Source of the DNA: JBGSWL01 sp041752455
GTDB lineage: Bacteria > Pseudomonadota > Alphaproteobacteria > Rhizobiales > Rhizobiaceae
Reading direction: 5' to 3'
Assembly (NCBI GenBank): GCA_041752455.1
Contig: JBGSWL010000146.1
Span: 1 to 7,049 of the forward strand
Length of the DNA: 7,049 nt
In this document: positions 5,665-7,049 of the stretch, in pieces
Numbering within the stretch: position 1 is the first letter of the stretch
How the letters are laid out: each line of letters opens with the position of its first letter
The notes under the pieces: model-generated
The model's database searches: none
Told to the model about the DNA's origin: nothing
The model's input: only the letters and a program-made list of their open reading frames with translations
Position numbers and translations under genes: made by a program

Positions 5665-5793
5665 ATAGCGACCAGAAAATTCACCGATGTCGAAGCCACC
5701 CAGGCCGTCAACACGGGCCGCCGAAGCTATGTGCTGTTCTTCGGGCTGGTCCTTGCCGCCCTGGCAGCGATGTTCGTGTTCTCGGTTTTTTGA
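5665..5793 (+). CDS. Short single-helix membrane protein with ATA or upstream TTG start
   Basis: Not in a named family that I recognise. The frame encodes a polar N-terminus, ATRKFTDVEATQAVNTGRRS, then a hydrophobic stretch beginning YVLFFGLVLAALAAMFVF and the stop TGA. This is a classic small one-helix inner-membrane protein with a basic NTGRR just before the helix, implying the N-terminus is inside. The length is 42 codons if it begins at ATA 5665, which has a well-placed AGGGAG six bases upstream, or 49 residues from an in-frame TTG at 5644 (MKKRETTIATRK), with a weaker GGGA upstream. No in-frame ATG precedes the helix. Composition is GC-rich like the host. Either a rare start is used or an ATG has mutated to ATA and the gene is damaged. 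A bidirectional terminator lies 80 bp downstream. The frame-shifted ATG ORF from 5687 runs through the terminator and tRNA and is not credible. Confidence 0.5.
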   Translation: MATRKFTDVEATQAVNTGRRSYVLFFGLVLAALAAMFVFSVF

Positions 5794-5873
5794 GGCCATT
5801 GCGCCCGGCCAATGTCGGGGGGGTAAAGGTGACATCAGCCTGCCTGCCAGGTCGGATGTCGCGCAAAACCAAC

Positions 5874-5901
5874 AAAAAACCCCGCTTTCGCGGGGCTTTT
5901 T
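5874..5901. terminator. Bidirectional intrinsic terminator
   Basis: CCCCGC and GCGGGG arms close a TTTC loop (GAAA on the reverse strand), flanked by six A on the left and CTTTTT on the right. Read leftward it is a GC stem with a GAAA tetraloop and six T, 32 bp past tRNA-Leu, so it probably ends that transcript. Read rightward it would end the short membrane-protein transcript. Confidence 0.9.
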
Positions 5902-5932
5902 GCATGTTCCCGGACGAACCGGGATGGTCAGA

Positions 5933-6019
5933 TGGTGCCCAGAAGAGGACTCGAACCTCCACACCCTTTCGAGTACCAGCACCTGAAGCTGGCGCGTCTA
6001 CCAATTCCGCCACCTGGGC
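5933..6019 (-). tRNA. tRNA-Leu(CAG)
   Basis: The reverse strand gives an 87-nt class II tRNA with encoded CCA (5933-5935). Acceptor stem GCCCAGG pairs with TCTGGGC, with one G-U. The D-region has TGGCGGAATTGGTAGACGC, the anticodon stem CCAGC/GCTGG holds loop TTCAGGT with anticodon CAG, a long variable arm follows, and the T-arm contains GGTTCGAGTCC. It reads the CUG leucine codon, the dominant one in GC-rich genomes. It has a plausible promoter at 6035-6063 and a strong terminator on its 3' side. Confidence 0.97.
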
Positions 6020-6034
6020 ACGAAATCGTGTGGC

Positions 6035-6063
6035 TCCCTAGACGCTGGGCAATGGCAAGTCAA
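6035..6063 (-). promoter_or_regulatory. Putative sigma-70 promoter of tRNA-Leu
   Basis: On the reverse strand TTGACT (6058-6063), a 17-base spacer and TAGGGA (6035-6040) place the start near 6028, nine bases before the mature tRNA. The -35 is 5 of 6 to consensus, the -10 is weak. Confidence 0.47.
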
Positions 6064-6161
6064 CGCCTGCCGAGGGGTTTGTGCCGTTCGATTGCAGTGT
6101 TATTGCCGATCGGTCCGCTTGGCGGCAGATTGCGGTCTTTGCGGGAGAGCGGTCCTGGGGT

Positions 6162-6167
6162 GAGGAG
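6162..6167 (+). promoter_or_regulatory. Ribosome binding site deciding the ribokinase start
   Basis: GAGGAG is seven bases before GTG 6175 but only one base before GTG 6169, so 6175 is the better start. Confidence 0.6.
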
Positions 6168-6174
6168 AGTGTCC

Positions 6175-7049
6175 GTGGCAGCAGATGGAACGATTGTCGT
6201 TTTCGGCTCGATCAACCTTGATCTGGTGGCGCGGGTCGAGCGCCTGCCGGCGCCGGGCGAGACGGTAGCCGGATCCGACTTTTCCATGCATCCGGGTGGC
6301 AAGGGCGCCAATCAGGCGCTGGCGGCCTGCCGCGCAGGCCACCCCGTTCAGATGGTGGGCGCCGTCGGAAATGATGCCAATGCCGATGTGGCAACCGCAC
6401 TGTTGCGGAAGGATGGCGTCTTCATGGACAGCGTCATCAGCAAGACCGCAACACCGACCGGCGTTGCCCTGATCCTGGTCGATGAAACGCGCGGCGAGAA
6501 CCAGATTGCCGTCATTCCCGGTGCCAATGGCGAGGTTCGGGTCCTCGGCGCCGAGTCTTTGGGCCGCGCCGGCGCAATCCTGATGCAACTGGAAATCCCG
6601 CTGGAAGCAGTCGAAGCGGCACTCGAGTCCGCCCGTGCCGAAGGTGTGCGGAGTTTTCTCAACCTTGCGCCTTGGCGCGATGCGGCTGCTTCATTCGCGG
6701 GCAAGGCCGATGTGGTAATTGTCAACGAGACCGAGTTTGCCGGGCTTGCCGCGGCCCTTGGGCATGGTGACGACGAGGCGAGCGATGAAACCGCTTTGCG
6801 CGCGCTGGCAAGCCTTTTGGGTGGGACACTGGTTGTGACACTCGGCGCTGCCGGTGCCCGTGCTTCGGACGGGAAAGACCTCTGGTTCGCATCTGCGCCG
6901 GTCATCGCGCCGATCGATACGGTCGGCGCCGGTGACACGTTCTGCGGCTATCTGGCCGCTGCGCGCAGTGAAGGCATGGAGTGGCCGCAAGCGTTGGACC
7001 TTGCCTGCCGCGCCGGGGCGCTCGCCTGCCTGAAGGCCGGGGCGCAGCC
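6175..7049 (+). CDS. rbsK: Ribokinase, 3'-truncated by the window edge
   Basis: A PfkB-family sugar kinase that phosphorylates D-ribose at O5 with ATP, giving ribose 5-phosphate for the pentose phosphate pathway and PRPP synthesis; cytosolic. About 291 residues are visible with no frameshift, against roughly 300 to 310 for the family, so only the last part is missing. Motifs are GSINLDL (11-17, sugar-binding Asp 16), GGKGANQA (41-48, PfkB signature 1), NETEF in the middle, and DTVGAGDTFCG with catalytic-base D254 and the GAGD anion hole (signature 2). The GTG start at 6175 is chosen by GAGGAG seven bases upstream; GTG at 6169 is an alternative adding two residues. No ribose transporter or RbsR is visible, so substrate is inferred from motifs; another PfkB sugar or nucleoside kinase is possible. 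It is divergent from tRNA-Leu. Confidence 0.9.
   Translation, partial: MAADGTIVVFGSINLDLVARVERLPAPGETVAGSDFSMHPGGKGANQALAACRAGHPVQMVGAVGNDANADVATALLRKDGVFMDSVISKTATPTGVALILVDETRGENQIAVIPGANGEVRVLGAESLGRAGAILMQLEIPLEAVEAALESARAEGVRSFLNLAPWRDAAASFAGKADVVIVNETEFAGLAAALGHGDDEASDETALRALASLLGGTLVVTLGAAGARASDGKDLWFASAPVIAPIDTVGAGDTFCGYLAAARSEGMEWPQALDLACRAGALACLKAGAQ

Noticed and set aside
5442..5714. 90-codon - strand ORF upstream of the AT-rich gene
   Set aside because: No clear ribosome site or family, antisense to the small membrane protein, and it looks like chance open frame.
5687..5986. 99-codon + strand ORF starting with ATG
   Set aside because: It runs through the intrinsic terminator and into tRNA-Leu, and is out of frame with the transmembrane-helix frame, which looks more like a real protein.
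4931..6019. Island integrated at the 3' end of tRNA-Leu
   Set aside because: The tRNA 3' end does point toward the AT-rich segment, but I found no second copy of the tRNA 3' sequence as an attachment repeat and no integrase.
6106..6113. CCGATCGG palindrome upstream of rbsK as a ribose-repressor operator
   Set aside because: Eight-base palindromes rich in G and C are common here and it does not resemble a known RbsR operator.
6348..6938. 196-codon - strand frame opposite rbsK
   Set aside because: Rich in Ala, Ser and Arg from antisense of a GC-rich gene; ribokinase motifs are intact on the other strand.

Overview
The window looks like a chromosomal segment of an alphaproteobacterium of the Rhizobiales (Hyphomicrobiales). 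The evidence is the high-GC, housekeeping-type coding sequence, an FYDLN-acid (TIGR02300-type) gene beside tRNA-Ala and the cmk-rpsA pair, an NrnC-type short ribonuclease D, an S1 of about 566 residues, and a small protein resembling the DUF6665 family. I cannot fix the genus.

Layout, left to right. The 3' part of a phnN-like ribose 1,5-bisphosphate phosphokinase gene (+) meets tRNA-Ala(GGC) (-). Next comes an acidic FYDLN-family gene (-) that starts with TTG. A 211-bp divergent intergenic region follows, holding a palindromic TTGACA site. Cytidylate kinase (cmk, +) and ribosomal protein S1 (rpsA, +) come next, closed by a strong intrinsic terminator. A small DUF6665-like gene (+) then converges on nrnC (-).

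Upstream of nrnC on the same strand lies an AT-rich coiled-coil ORF (4948-5442). It is about 34% GC by hand count over 4981-5400, unlike everything around it, and is the best candidate for acquired DNA here. To its right are a short one-helix membrane protein ORF (+) whose best-placed start codon is ATA, a bidirectional terminator, tRNA-Leu(CAG) (-), and a ribokinase gene (+) that runs off the window.

Most of the window is core metabolism and translation: PRPP supply, CMP/dCMP phosphorylation, S1-dependent initiation, nanoRNA turnover, two tRNAs and ribose phosphorylation. I see no CRISPR array, transposase, integrase, toxin-antitoxin pair or recognisable defence operon. The points worth a second look are the AT-rich orphan gene upstream of nrnC, the ATA/TTG start of the small membrane protein, the palindromic divergent promoter, the apparent absence of aroA next to cmk, and the loss of zinc-ribbon cysteines in the FYDLN protein. 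None of these amounts to a clearly new system.
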